Assembly: GCA_030159075.1 (NCBI GenBank)
Contig: BROG01000560.1
Location: 310,001 to 374,000 of the forward strand
Length of the DNA stretch: 64,000 nt
Direction of reading: 5' to 3'
Source: Atrina japonica
Taxonomy: Eukaryota > Mollusca > Bivalvia > Pterioida > Pinnidae
Shown here: piece by piece, positions 63,101 through 63,960 of the stretch
How the letters are laid out: each line of letters starts with the position of its first letter
Position numbering within the stretch: position 1 is the first letter of the stretch
Translations under genes and position numbers: made by a program
The notes under the pieces: model-generated
What the model saw: the letters and a program-made list of their open reading frames with translations, nothing else
Told to the model about the DNA's origin: nothing
The model's database searches: none

Positions 63101-63255
63101 TAAAAGAAATAAAAATATGCAGGTGGAGTAAGCTGTGATAAGTATCTGACATAACTAAGATACCAGATCTATACCAAGATGTGGTAAACTTTACTTACAA
63201 TATCCAGGTGTACTTGACAAGCATCCATTGTTGTGAGAAGGTCCACCACATGATC
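1593..63255 (-). CDS. NCKAP1: NCKAP1 (Nap1/HEM/Kette) gene, partial at both ends, 25 exons in the window
   Basis: NCKAP1 is a large helical scaffold of the WAVE regulatory complex. It pairs with CYFIP/Sra1 and holds the WAVE-Abi-HSPC300 helices, so that Rac signalling at the inner face of the plasma membrane can switch on Arp2/3-driven actin branching. That role is family knowledge. The sequence shows 25 minus-strand exons, all GT-AG, with every splice phase consistent, together 2668 nt (889 codons plus one base). They align in order and without large gaps to vertebrate NCKAP1 from about residue 105 to about 980. Recognisable blocks include [48 protein letters not shown] and [11 protein letters not shown]. 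The start codon, promoter and about 100 N-terminal residues lie beyond 64000. The C-terminal exons lie left of position 1. No stop or frameshift is seen in the joined exons, so the gene looks functional. Invertebrates normally carry one HEM-family gene, so the vertebrate blood-cell paralogue NCKAP1L is not a separate alternative here. Confidence 0.96.
2127..2560 (+). repeat. Older interspersed repeat interrupted by the 2251-2402 element
   Basis: Sequence around GGTGGAGTCTTGTAAA, TTCTTGACCTGG, AGTAGAATCATCCATA and GGATACCCCACTTCA is shared in the same order with 33670-33910. A partial relative lies near 39760-39870. Family not recognised. Confidence 0.6.
2251..2402. mobile_element. Short inverted-repeat element (MITE-like), 152 bp
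   Basis: Ends are CAGAGTTATCGCCC and GGGTGGTAACTCTG, with inner arms GCAGGTATTGATTGTGA and TCACAATCGATACCTGC facing each other, so the whole unit can fold as a long hairpin. It interrupts an older repeat (2127-2560) that is uninterrupted at 33670-33910. Confidence 0.7.
2561..3660. other. Intron sequence without recognised features
   Basis: AT-rich. Short ORFs here show no family resemblance. Near 3450 there is TAATTACCAGAAGCAGTG, a single relative of units that form arrays further on. Confidence 0.6.
3712..5548. repeat. Large minisatellite, ~31-bp unit, about 1.8 kb
   Basis: Two unit types, one with GAGCTATCTAAGACTTG and one with GAGCTGTGTAAGGCTTG, are interspersed, both ending TATGTAATAGCCAG. 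From about 4500 the units become irregular, with many internal gaps. Confidence 0.93.
5549..6243. repeat. Minisatellite, ~37-bp unit, about 18 copies
   Basis: Core GCCATGTGATATCAGTATAT followed by TATTTATTACAAATAGAG. It starts directly where the previous array ends. Copies between 5770 and 5950 are truncated irregularly. Confidence 0.92.
6477..6671. repeat. Minisatellite, 27-bp unit, about 7 copies
   Basis: Core CAGCTCAGTAATTAAACAGA with alternation of AAA and CAC in the middle. Confidence 0.88.
6672..7290. repeat. Minisatellite, ~34-bp unit, about 17 copies
   Basis: Core CATGTAATTACCAGTAGCAG then TGATTCTTAGCCTA; abuts the preceding array. Confidence 0.92.
7291..8084. other. Intron sequence without recognised features
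   Basis: AT-rich unique-looking sequence; nothing supportable on either strand. Confidence 0.6.
8085..8206 (-). mobile_element. tRNA-derived SINE family A, internally deleted copy
   Basis: Read on the minus strand it starts with a tRNA-like head (GACTGAGTGGGTAGAGCATT) and ends in the family tail (ATTGTTGAGTGTAGGGTAAA). The middle, present in the copies at 14733 and 43935, is missing. Confidence 0.7.
8714..8812. repeat. Short tandem array, ~26-bp unit, 3-4 copies
   Basis: Core GGTTAGAGACAAAATGGACA. Confidence 0.8.
9100..9965. repeat. Minisatellite, ~44-bp unit, about 18 copies
   Basis: Core CAGGCTGATCCTGACAGCTT then CATCAGATTAACACAGATA; the first units carry the variant CATCTGATAGACACAGATAA. 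Confidence 0.92.
9966..10653. other. Intron sequence without recognised features
   Basis: AT-rich; a short (TA)n at 10505-10522. No exon or element recognised. Confidence 0.6.
10654..11694. repeat. Minisatellite, 39-bp unit, about 27 copies
   Basis: Core GTTGTATAACAATAGAATGT. Because 39 is divisible by three and the unit lacks stops in several frames, it produces long false reading frames on both strands (up to 261 residues). Confidence 0.95.
11787..11983. mobile_element. pogo/Tigger-like MITE, ~197 bp
   Basis: Begins TA-CAGTAAAACCCGACTTGA and ends CTCAAGACAGTTTTCAATG-TA. It resembles the better preserved copy at 37982-38159, including the internal GGTCTCTCAAGACAG motif. Confidence 0.65.
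12160..13055. repeat. Minisatellite, ~60-bp unit, about 13 copies
   Basis: Core GATAAGGTCTATAGTAACTT and ATATCAGTATAATTTAGTGT. Copies from about 12570 on are irregular. A last fragment of the unit reappears at 13863-13912, beyond the inserted element. Confidence 0.92.
13056..13862. mobile_element. Terminal-inverted-repeat DNA element, 807 bp, non-autonomous
   Basis: Left end ACCATATTTTATGGCCTATA, right end TATAGGCCATAAAATACAGT. A second, better preserved copy lies at 58253-59248 and a truncated one at 45572-45873. No coding capacity. Superfamily not assigned: I see no clear target-site duplication. Confidence 0.78.
13914..14127. mobile_element. Short TIR element, 214 bp
   Basis: Terminal repeats ACTGTAAACGTGGA and TCCACGTTTACAGT enclose GGTAATTTACGCG and GCGTAAATTA arms. 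Sequences starting with a similar motif are common MITE-like repeats in molluscs (recollection, not checked). Confidence 0.65.
14733..14982 (-). mobile_element. tRNA-derived SINE family A copy
   Basis: Minus strand. The tail end reads ATTGAGTGTGGCGTAAAACA on the element strand. The plus strand shows GTGGAGGAGAGAACCC, a B-box-like region (GGGTTCGAAACTGCG) and a decayed tRNA-like head. Confidence 0.78.
15437..15517 (-). CDS. NCKAP1: NCKAP1 exon 24 of window
   Basis: 81 bp, 27 whole codons, beginning [16 protein letters not shown], matching VLSYHIPFLVSSIEDF. Acceptor TCTACAG; donor GTTTGT is unusual at +3/+4. Followed by a 13.8 kb intron. Confidence 0.92.
15669..16612. repeat. Minisatellite, 28-bp unit, about 34 copies
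   Basis: Core CCATCTGTGTTACCAAGGAA then CAGTTAAA, very homogeneous. It fills most of the 1.4 kb intron between exons 23 and 24. It is not derived from the flanking exons. Confidence 0.95.
16900..16982 (-). CDS. NCKAP1: NCKAP1 exon 23 of window
   Basis: 83 bp. Two bases complete the codon split across the 17.3 kb intron, then 27 codons with [20 protein letters not shown], matching RMTIIGVILSFRSLAQEAL. Acceptor ATTTCAG, donor GTAAGT. Confidence 0.94.
17235..17330. mobile_element. pogo/Tigger-like MITE, partial (~96 bp)
   Basis: Starts TA-CAGTGAAACC and ends GGTCTCTCAGGACAGGTTCC, matching the ends of the 37982-38159 element with the middle deleted. Confidence 0.55.
17421..17785. repeat. Minisatellite, ~43-bp unit, about 8 copies
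   Basis: Core AAATACACAGAATCAATGTG and CATCATACCAGATGA; two unit types alternate (ACAGATGACATTGTAAACAC and GATGAATGACATCATAAAT). Confidence 0.88.
17786..18407. other. Intron sequence without recognised features
   Basis: Contains a short (CA)n near 17955-17980; otherwise nothing supportable. Confidence 0.55.
18408..19222. repeat. Minisatellite, ~93-bp unit, about 9 copies
   Basis: Core GTTTATGATTTACTTGACCA, GATGTAGATGTACAAACCAG and ATAATGTGTACAAGATAACA; the longest unit in the window. Some copies lack an ACATGATAAC segment. Confidence 0.93.
19830..20462. repeat. Minisatellite, ~55-60-bp unit, about 11 copies
   Basis: Core TATACCAGTACTTCTCTGTA and CATAAACTATAACAGAACT. Left copies have the variant TATCTGACGTATG. 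Confidence 0.9.
21115..22020. repeat. Minisatellite, ~38-40-bp unit, about 24 copies
   Basis: Core GGTCAAAGCAGTGACTTGGG and TGATGACATACCACAATA, with a partner variant AAGTCAACACAGTGACTTGG. The two unit types tend to alternate, giving a ~77-bp higher-order period. Confidence 0.92.
22236..22412. repeat. Short tandem array, ~37-bp unit, 4-5 copies
   Basis: Core AAAGGGCAACTCATATAACA. Confidence 0.75.
22845..23290. repeat. Minisatellite, ~23-bp unit, about 19 diverged copies
   Basis: Core CAGATAGTGAGACATGTATA; more diverged than most arrays here. Confidence 0.88.
23370..23660. repeat. Diverged tandem repeat, about 6 copies
   Basis: Core AGTGAGACAAATAAACCTGC and CAGCAATGGTGAG. Confidence 0.75.
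23661..24834. other. Intron sequence without recognised features
   Basis: AT-rich; no exon, element or array recognised. Confidence 0.55.
24835..25115. repeat. Minisatellite, ~53-bp unit, about 5 copies
   Basis: Core CACTACTGGATATCAACTGA, itself containing the palindrome GATATCAACTGATATC. Confidence 0.88.
25682..25867. repeat. Minisatellite, 26-bp unit, 7 identical copies
   Basis: Core CTTATACAACTGATGTTTTC, essentially without variation, so recently expanded or conserved by homogenisation. Confidence 0.92.
25870..26610. repeat. Probable decayed interspersed repeat
   Basis: Carries stretches such as CCTTGACCTCTGAACC, GACCCCTTCTAAAGCCCC, CAAATTTGGTTGAAATCTG and a GACGAAGACTGAC-like end that resemble a repeat type frequent in bivalve genomes (recollection). 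The two short minus-strand ORFs inside have no recognisable domain. Confidence 0.45.
26870..28985. repeat. Compound minisatellite, ~20-bp unit, about 2.1 kb
   Basis: Left half: TGTGTGACACTTTATAACTA and GTGCTACACTTTATAACT. Right half: CTATGTGCTACACTGTATAC and TATATCCTACACTGTATAC. Units share GTGCTACACT-TATA, so both halves appear to come from one ancestor. The near-60-bp period creates long false reading frames in all three forward frames. Confidence 0.93.
28986..29689. other. Intron sequence without recognised features
   Basis: AT-rich, nothing recognised. Confidence 0.55.
29690..30665. repeat. Minisatellite, ~20-bp unit, nearly 50 copies
   Basis: Core GGTGTAAAAATGTTGAGGCT with frequent one-base A-run changes and third-position variants. 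Confidence 0.93.
30666..31439. other. Intron sequence without recognised features
   Basis: AT-rich; a 67-residue ORF at 31074-31277 has no recognisable domain. Confidence 0.55.
31440..31975. repeat. Minisatellite, 30-bp unit, about 17 copies
   Basis: Core CCTAGTAACAGATACACATT then ATACATATAT. The in-frame period produces false ORFs on both strands. Confidence 0.92.
32205..32990. repeat. Minisatellite, ~52-bp unit, about 15 copies
   Basis: Core ACATGTCATGTTGATATCAG and TTAGTCTAAGTATATGACAC; a subset carries an 8-bp insertion giving ATATGTCATATATCACATG. Confidence 0.93.
33670..33910 (+). repeat. Interspersed repeat, uninterrupted relative of 2127-2560
   Basis: GGTGGAGTCTCGTGAACC, TTCTTGACCTGGACAAGT, GTATCCAGTGAGGAGTAAAA and GATACTCCACATCACCAAG follow the same order as in the 2127 copy but lack the 152-bp insertion. 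Confidence 0.6.
34108..34230. repeat. Short tandem array, 30-bp unit, 4 copies
   Basis: Core CACGACTTTATGACCTTGGT then CAGTTAAAGT; 60 bp downstream of the exon 22 donor but not derived from it. Confidence 0.85.
34292..34385 (-). CDS. NCKAP1: NCKAP1 exon 22 of window
   Basis: 94 bp. Contains [10 protein letters not shown] and [13 protein letters not shown]. Acceptor TTAACAG, donor GTAAGT. The next intron is 17,309 bp, by far the largest here. Confidence 0.95.
34640..35503. other. Intron between exons 21 and 22, no further features
   Basis: AT-rich with a T-rich tract at 34857-34878. A 90-residue minus-strand ORF at 34942-35214 has no recognisable domain and no exon-like match to NCKAP1. Confidence 0.55.
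35504..35601 (-). CDS. NCKAP1: NCKAP1 exon 21 of window
   Basis: 98 bp. Contains [19 protein letters not shown] and [10 protein letters not shown], a signature block of the family. Acceptor ATCTCAG, donor GTAAAT. Confidence 0.96.
35990..36132 (-). CDS. NCKAP1: NCKAP1 exon 20 of window
   Basis: 143 bp. Contains [18 protein letters not shown] and AAEEYADL. Acceptor AATTTAG, donor GTTGGA, non-consensus at +3 but required by the frame. Confidence 0.94.
36300..37758. repeat. Splice-donor minisatellite after exon 19, ~75-bp unit, about 18 copies
   Basis: Plus-strand core CAATACCTAAACCTACCAGT and TTGTTACGGAGTGTACACAC. Read on the gene strand each unit holds AAACTG|GTAGGT followed by ATTGCTTTCTCCATTTGG. 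The true exon 19 end reads AAATTG|GTATGT followed by ATTACTTTCTCCATTTGG. The unit therefore overlaps the exon end and donor. The first three or four copies (36300-36560) are a diverged subtype. Confidence 0.92.
37759..37864 (-). CDS. NCKAP1: NCKAP1 exon 19 of window
   Basis: 106 bp. Contains [18 protein letters not shown] and TNW, aligned with VQIDITRVFNNVLLQQTQ and YTNWYLE. Acceptor TTTTCAG, donor GTATGT. The exon tail and donor resemble the unit of the ~75-bp array that follows at 36590-37758. Confidence 0.95.
37982..38159. mobile_element. pogo/Tigger-like MITE, 178 bp, with TA duplication
   Basis: TA at 37980-37981, then CAGTGGAACCTGCCTTGAG; ends CTCAAGACAGGTTCTACTG followed by TA at 38160-38161. 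Length, TIR start CAGT and TA target duplication fit a non-autonomous pogo/Tigger-type element (Tc1/mariner superfamily). Confidence 0.78.
38395..38510 (-). CDS. NCKAP1: NCKAP1 exon 18 of window
   Basis: 116 bp. Contains [19 protein letters not shown] and SLENY. Acceptor TTTTCAG, donor GTGGGT. Confidence 0.95.
38707..38838 (-). CDS. NCKAP1: NCKAP1 exon 17 of window
   Basis: 132 bp. Contains [14 protein letters not shown] and [11 protein letters not shown], matching LHTALSELCFSINY and VWEHTFTPREY. Acceptor TTTTTTAG, donor GTAAGA. Confidence 0.95.
39209..39348 (-). CDS. NCKAP1: NCKAP1 exon 16 of window
   Basis: 140 bp. Starts [10 protein letters not shown], then a lysine-rich linker ([10 protein letters not shown]), then [12 protein letters not shown]. 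The vertebrate protein has the same layout, with a basic loop of different sequence. Acceptor TTAACAG, donor GTATGA. Confidence 0.94.
40254..40373 (-). CDS. NCKAP1: NCKAP1 exon 15 of window
   Basis: 120 bp, 40 whole codons. Contains [20 protein letters not shown] and EEQCQL, aligned with RHHIGDRS...EEQCTL. Acceptor TTACACAG, donor GTGAAG (weak at +5). The acceptor and first ~13 exon bases are duplicated 66 bp upstream. Confidence 0.94.
40254..40480 (-). repeat. 66-bp duplication of the exon 15 acceptor
   Basis: The block ATAGAATGTCT-(CT/G)-GTGTAATAAATATGGAAAT occurs at 40363 and 40429. On the gene strand both copies contain a TTACAC(G)CAG-like acceptor and the exon start AGACATTCTATTG. Confidence 0.85.
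40603..40680 (+). repeat. Interspersed fragment also found at 53621-53700
   Basis: ATAAAGCAACTGTTGACTTC, AAGATTTCTATGTTAAACTT and TTATGAGCGTCATCTTCTTA recur with few changes in the intron after exon 6's neighbour. Origin unknown. Confidence 0.6.
40770..41003 (-). repeat. Splice-donor duplications after exon 14, 3 extra copies of 75-78 bp
   Basis: GACAGAGTTC occurs at 40781, 40859, 40934 and 41012 (the exon), spaced 78, 75 and 78 bp. On the gene strand each copy repeats CATTTTATGAATGC...GAACTCTGTC...GAGGTA, that is the exon 14 tail and donor, followed by intron sequence. Confidence 0.92.
41004..41136 (-). CDS. NCKAP1: NCKAP1 exon 14 of window
   Basis: 133 bp. Contains [20 protein letters not shown] and THELCPEE. 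Acceptor TTTCAG, donor GTAAAT. The 3' half plus donor is copied three more times downstream at 40770-41003. Confidence 0.95.
41714..41859 (-). CDS. NCKAP1: NCKAP1 exon 13 of window
   Basis: 146 bp. Contains [17 protein letters not shown] and ETSDLSIY, both conserved in NCKAP1. Acceptor TTATCAG, donor GTAAAT. Confidence 0.95.
42265..42645. repeat. Minisatellite, 19-20-bp unit, about 19 copies, resembling the exon 12 donor
   Basis: Gene-strand unit is TCTCAGGTTGATATGGAAG or TCTCAGGTTGGTATGAAAG. The exon 12 junction reads CTTCAG|GTTCGTATGGAAT. The segment just downstream of the donor (42935-42960) is a 38-bp tandem copy of the exon end, linking exon and array. Confidence 0.85.
42971..43029 (-). 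CDS. NCKAP1: NCKAP1 exon 12 of window
   Basis: 59 bp. Contains [14 protein letters not shown], almost identical to vertebrate. Acceptor TCTACAG; donor GTTCGT is non-consensus at +3 and +4. The exon end is partly duplicated 38 bp downstream, and a 19-20 bp array at 42265-42645 resembles the donor. Confidence 0.94.
43935..44175 (-). mobile_element. tRNA-derived SINE family A copy
   Basis: Best preserved head: on the minus strand it opens GGGCCTCCGCGTGGTTAGAG (A-box-like), then a region around GGTTCGGGCCCGCTG, then the body ending TTAAGTGTGGCAGAACACAA. It has no coding capacity; the 96-residue plus-strand ORF is the element read backwards. Confidence 0.82.
44178..44508. mobile_element. Possible TIR element, ~330 bp
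   Basis: Left end TACCGTATAACCGAATATTT and right end AAATACCAGTTAAATGGTAT are imperfect inverted repeats. Internal ATTTTCGCGATTT is typical of a mollusc MITE type (recollection). Weak. Confidence 0.35.
44500..45093 (-). repeat. Splice-donor minisatellite after exon 11, 60-bp unit, about 9-10 copies
   Basis: Gene-strand unit repeats ATACTATCATCATT..., GCCGGACTTAATGTCAAACA and AG|GTAAGTCTCTA, i.e. the last ~45 bases of exon 11 plus its donor. Donors at 45093, 45033 and 44536 are intact. Most middle copies have lost four bases (AGGTCTC instead of AGGTAAGTCTC). Confidence 0.94.
45094..45175 (-). CDS. NCKAP1: NCKAP1 exon 11 of window
   Basis: 82 bp with the shortest donor choice. Reads [20 protein letters not shown], matching the vertebrate PEDESIIMSSFVNT block. 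Acceptor TTTATAG, donor GTAAGT. An equally good donor sits 60 bp further (exon end 45034), in frame with no stop, because the exon tail and donor are tandemly repeated (44500-45093). Confidence 0.93.
45572..45873 (+). mobile_element. Truncated right part of the TIR family seen at 13056 and 58253
   Basis: Shares GTATGTGTAAATTATCAGTA, TTATTAAACATAAAC and the end CATCGACCTATAGGCCGTAA with the full copies; the left half is missing. Confidence 0.7.
46063..46317 (-). mobile_element. tRNA-derived SINE family B, minus strand, with 11-bp TSD
   Basis: Element strand opens GGAGCTGACCTGGCTCAGTC with A-box TGGCTCAGTCGG and a B-box-like AGTTTGAGTCC, then a shared body (CAACGTCCCGTGTCACAATA) and a tail ending TAAACAACAATAAAACAAAC. 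It is flanked by CCCATATATAT at 46052-46062 and again at 46318-46328. Confidence 0.88.
46318..46440. repeat. Microsatellite (TA)n followed by (CA)n
   Basis: About 76 bp of TA then CA and CATA repeats, lying exactly between the two SINE heads. It begins in the target-site duplication of the left SINE. Confidence 0.95.
46454..46736 (+). mobile_element. tRNA-derived SINE family B, plus strand, with perfect 11-bp TSD
   Basis: A-box TGGCTCAATCGG at 46463-46474 and B-box AGTTCAAGTCC at 46507-46517, then the same body as the minus copy and a tail TAAACAACAATAAACAAACA. Flanked by CATTATCTTGA at 46443-46453 and 46737-46747. A complete, fairly young insertion. Confidence 0.92.
47489..47941. mobile_element. 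pogo/Tigger-like TIR element, ~453 bp
   Basis: TA-CAATAGAACTTTGATAAGTC at the left; right end GACTAATAGAAGTTCTTCTG-TA. Ends are imperfect inverted repeats with TA duplications. Internal GAAACATTGAGAAGTTTGACT units recur. No transposase seen. Confidence 0.65.
48370..48461 (-). CDS. NCKAP1: NCKAP1 exon 10 of window
   Basis: 92 bp. Contains [20 protein letters not shown], one of the most conserved blocks of the family. Acceptor ACTCTAG, donor GTGAGA. Confidence 0.95.
49052..49215. mobile_element. pogo/Tigger-like MITE, ~164 bp
   Basis: Starts TA-CACTGGAATCTGTCTTGAG, ends ATCTCTCAAGACAAGTTCCACT; same family as 37982-38159. Confidence 0.7.
49540..49705 (-). CDS. NCKAP1: NCKAP1 exon 9 of window
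   Basis: 166 bp, 55 codons plus one base, the longest exon here. Contains [14 protein letters not shown] and [10 protein letters not shown]. Acceptor CCATTAG, donor GTAATA. Confidence 0.95.
50185..50281 (-). CDS. NCKAP1: NCKAP1 exon 8 of window
   Basis: 97 bp. Contains [15 protein letters not shown] and DQPGLLGPK, nearly identical to vertebrate NCKAP1. Acceptor CTTATAG, donor GTAAGT. Confidence 0.95.
50795..51512 (-). repeat. Splice-donor minisatellite at exon 7, 27/28-bp unit, 26 copies
   Basis: Gene-strand unit: AGGCTCTACAATCATC|GTAAG followed by TACAAAC. The true exon 7 end is AGGCTCTACAATCTTC|GTAAGT. By my count 11 units (28 bp) keep GTAA at the donor, 13 units (27 bp) read CATCTTAGT and have lost it, and 2 read CATAAG. 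Confidence 0.95.
51493..51555 (-). CDS. NCKAP1: NCKAP1 exon 7 of window
   Basis: 63 bp, entering after two codon bases and leaving after two. Reads [16 protein letters not shown], a moderately conserved segment before the [14 protein letters not shown] block. Acceptor ATTTCAG, donor GTAAGT. The last ~15 exon bases and the donor form the repeat unit of the 26-copy array at 50795-51512. Confidence 0.88.
51719..53241. other. Intron between exons 6 and 7, mostly featureless
   Basis: Decayed fragments of the pogo/Tigger-like MITE near 51727-51790 and 52999-53100; otherwise AT-rich sequence without recognisable features. Confidence 0.5.
53242..53395 (-). CDS. NCKAP1: NCKAP1 exon 6 of window
   Basis: 154 bp. 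Contains [12 protein letters not shown] and [10 protein letters not shown], aligned with the vertebrate LWKLALQS and FRDEVFHIH blocks. Acceptor TGTTTTAG, preceded by an (ATG)n tract at 53420-53450. Donor GTACAT is weak by consensus (C at +4) but is the only one that keeps the frame into the next exon. Confidence 0.93.
53840..54240 (+). repeat. Tandem block within an interspersed repeat, ~120-130-bp unit, 3 copies
   Basis: GTAGGTCAAAGTCCAAGGTC, AAGGTACCAAATGAAAGCTC and TGAAATATCAAAGCCCTATC recur three times. Followed by GACGATGACGACGCC, an end common to an abundant bivalve repeat (recollection). Confidence 0.7.
54640..54850 (-). mobile_element. Decayed SINE family B copy
   Basis: Plus strand GTAGTGAGGGTACTTTAATG, CATGTGACAGGGATCCTCGG and TTTAAATTTCATCTGAT parallel the body of the minus SINE at 46063-46317. 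The head is heavily decayed. Confidence 0.55.
54991..55039 (-). CDS. NCKAP1: NCKAP1 exon 5 of window
   Basis: Short exon of 49 bp: 16 codons plus one base. Reads [14 protein letters not shown], matching CEYLSLDAMEKWI. Acceptor AATTACAG, donor GTAAGT. It is too short for an ORF search to pick up. Confidence 0.92.
55289..57042. mobile_element. hAT-like TIR element, 1754 bp, non-autonomous
   Basis: Left end CAGGGCTCAACATTAA, right end TTAATGTTGAGCCCTG, perfect over 16 bp, with a subterminal shared motif (CCGACTGGTC / GACTGGTCTAG). Ends starting CAGGGCTC are typical of hAT elements. It sits inside a (TA)n tract, so an 8-bp duplication cannot be verified. No transposase: the longest ORFs inside are short and unrelated. 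Confidence 0.75.
57043..57109. repeat. Microsatellite (TA)n
   Basis: About 67 bp of pure TA directly after the hAT-like element; a shorter TA tract (55270-55288) precedes it. Confidence 0.95.
57427..57564 (-). CDS. NCKAP1: NCKAP1 exon 4 of window
   Basis: 138 bp, 46 whole codons. [11 protein letters not shown] matches the vertebrate block VYPRRNLSADQ. Acceptor AATTACAG, donor GTATGT. Confidence 0.94.
57740..57880 (-). mobile_element. SINE family A fragment
   Basis: ATGGTGGCAGTCATTTTTAA, GGAGGAGAAAACCAGTTACA and a diverged remainder match the body of the copies at 43935 and 14733; head and tail are missing. Confidence 0.6.
58253..59248. mobile_element. Terminal-inverted-repeat DNA element, 996 bp, best copy
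   Basis: Left end ACCGTATTTTACGGCC then TATAGGTCGAT; right end ATCGACCTATA then GGCCATAAAATACGGT. Inverted repeats differ at about one position in 27. It shares the interior with 13056-13862 (GTGCGTAATGCACTGTG, CTTATCTCGG). No transposase; superfamily unassigned. Confidence 0.82.
59365..59462. mobile_element. Small palindromic element, ~98 bp
   Basis: AGGCCGAACTTTCTGC at the left and GCAGAAAGTTCGGCCT at the right form perfect 16-bp arms; a G/A homopolymer run precedes the right arm. Same family as 63658-63740. Confidence 0.72.
59470..60990. other. Intron sequence without recognised features
   Basis: No exon of NCKAP1, array or element recognised. Confidence 0.5.
60997..61087 (-). CDS. NCKAP1: NCKAP1 exon 3 of window
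   Basis: 91 bp; one base completes the split codon, then 30 codons including [17 protein letters not shown] and EEFVPHS, both conserved in NCKAP1. Acceptor GTTTCAG, donor GTAGGT. Confidence 0.94.
61429..61580 (-). repeat. Splice-donor duplications after exon 2, 50-52-bp unit, 3 extra copies
   Basis: GAGATATTCAT (or TAGATATTCAT) occurs at 61429, 61481, 61532 and 61582 (the exon). On the gene strand the copies contain ATGAATATCTCCATGCCCAG|GGGTAAGTGACATTTC-like sequence, i.e. exon 2 tail, donor and intron start. Confidence 0.9.
61571..61713 (-). CDS. NCKAP1: NCKAP1 exon 2 of window
   Basis: 143 bp, enters in phase 0 and leaves after two bases of a codon. Contains [12 protein letters not shown] and KVEDRRVV, matching the conserved block after the previous exon. 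Acceptor TTTTGTAG, donor GTAAGT. The last bases and donor recur in a short tandem array just downstream (61429-61570). Confidence 0.94.
61835..62250. repeat. Minisatellite, 30-bp unit, about 14 copies
   Basis: Core CAGACTACAGTATCACATTC then CTCTGCCAAT. Confidence 0.93.
62251..62760. other. Intron sequence without recognised features
   Basis: Contains a 104-residue minus-strand ORF (62381-62695) without a recognisable domain or splice context. Confidence 0.5.
62765..63215 (-). repeat. Duplicated exon 1 donor region, split by a SINE
   Basis: ATCTATACCAAGATGT followed by (GGTAAA)CTTTACTTACAATATCCAGG occurs at about 62806-62849 and at 63171-63208. Upstream GTAAGCTGTGAT is shared too. The second is the real exon 1 donor; the first is a copy ending at the SINE insertion. 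Confidence 0.82.
62850..63112 (+). mobile_element. tRNA-derived SINE family A, plus strand
   Basis: Decayed head GGGGTCTCTGTTGTTAAATG with GGTTATAGCATCTC, body with AGTTTACTTGAGGAAGG and CTCCTCCACCATTAAAAACC, tail TTGTTGAGTGTGGCATAAAA then an A-rich end. Inserted at the edge of the duplicated exon 1 donor. Confidence 0.8.
63199..63255 (-). CDS. NCKAP1: NCKAP1 exon 1 of window
   Basis: 57 bp, phase 0 at both ends, reading [19 protein letters not shown]. Vertebrate NCKAP1 has a close match starting near residue 105. Acceptor CTTTCAG, donor GTAAGT. The donor and exon end are duplicated near 62825, see findings. Confidence 0.93.
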
Positions 63256-63657
63256 CTGAAAGCAGAAATATATCAGTGCTCTACAATGCGACCAAATCAC
63301 TCGCAAATGCGACCATTTTTTAGATTTTGGCGAGTGTTTATCCTCATTCAGTCGCCAAATTGCAACCAGTTTTTTTCGAGCCGGAAATCAAAAGTTTGTC
63401 CGTTTTCACTGTGAAATTATAGTATCAAAATCATGGTCTGTTATGCGCTTTACAACATCCAATTTGATTATTCAGTTTCGATAAACTAGAGCATCTAACT
63501 CACGTGGATTACTGTATAAAAACACGAAATTTTCCTAACAGCACACGATTACATTTTCTTTTTTCGGTCGATTTCAACAGAAGCATCATTAGACACTACT
63601 AAGTTTAAACAATCTTGGTTAAAGGGATACTGGAACCGAGTTATGGCTAGTGTTCGA

Positions 63658-63740
63658 CTAGGCCGAACTTTCTGCCCCAATTTCGATTTTAATTTAAGCG
63701 ATTTTTTAGTGGTAAAATCAGGGCAGAAATTTCGGCCTAG
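63658..63740. mobile_element. Small palindromic element, 83 bp
   Basis: CTAGGCCGAACTTTCTGCCC and GGGCAGAAATTTCGGCCTAG arms, one mismatch; a second copy of the family at 59365-59462. Confidence 0.75.
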
Positions 63741-63771
63741 TGTTTGACGAGGAGGGCAGGCAGACCACAGC

Positions 63772-63859
63772 CTAATTCCTTTGGGGTTTTATCGTGGCCG
63801 TTTTATCGTGGGGCAACACAATAAAACGATCGCGACAGAATCCCCAAAGGGATTAATCA
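63772..63859. repeat. Inverted repeat, ~88 bp
   Basis: TAATTCCTTTGGGGTTTTAT... faces ...AATCCCCAAAGGGATTA, with inner CGTTTTATCGTGG against ATAAAACGATCGC. Probably another palindromic MITE. Confidence 0.65.
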
Positions 63860-63919
63860 CAGTCGGAACTGGAAATTTTATCTGTAAATTAAAATCGAAG
63901 GTCAAACACCCGATTGTTG

Positions 63920-63960
63920 GACAAACACCTATAAATTAAAGAACTTTATAGGTGTTTGTC
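63920..63960. repeat. Perfect hairpin, 16-bp stem, 9-base loop
   Basis: GACAAACACCTATAAA and TTTATAGGTGTTTGTC around TTAAAGAAC. Confidence 0.85.

Noticed and set aside
1593..63255. Assignment to the paralogue NCKAP1L (HEM-1)
   Set aside because: NCKAP1L is a vertebrate duplicate. The exon sequences match NCKAP1 at least as well, and the host looks like a mollusc with a single HEM gene.
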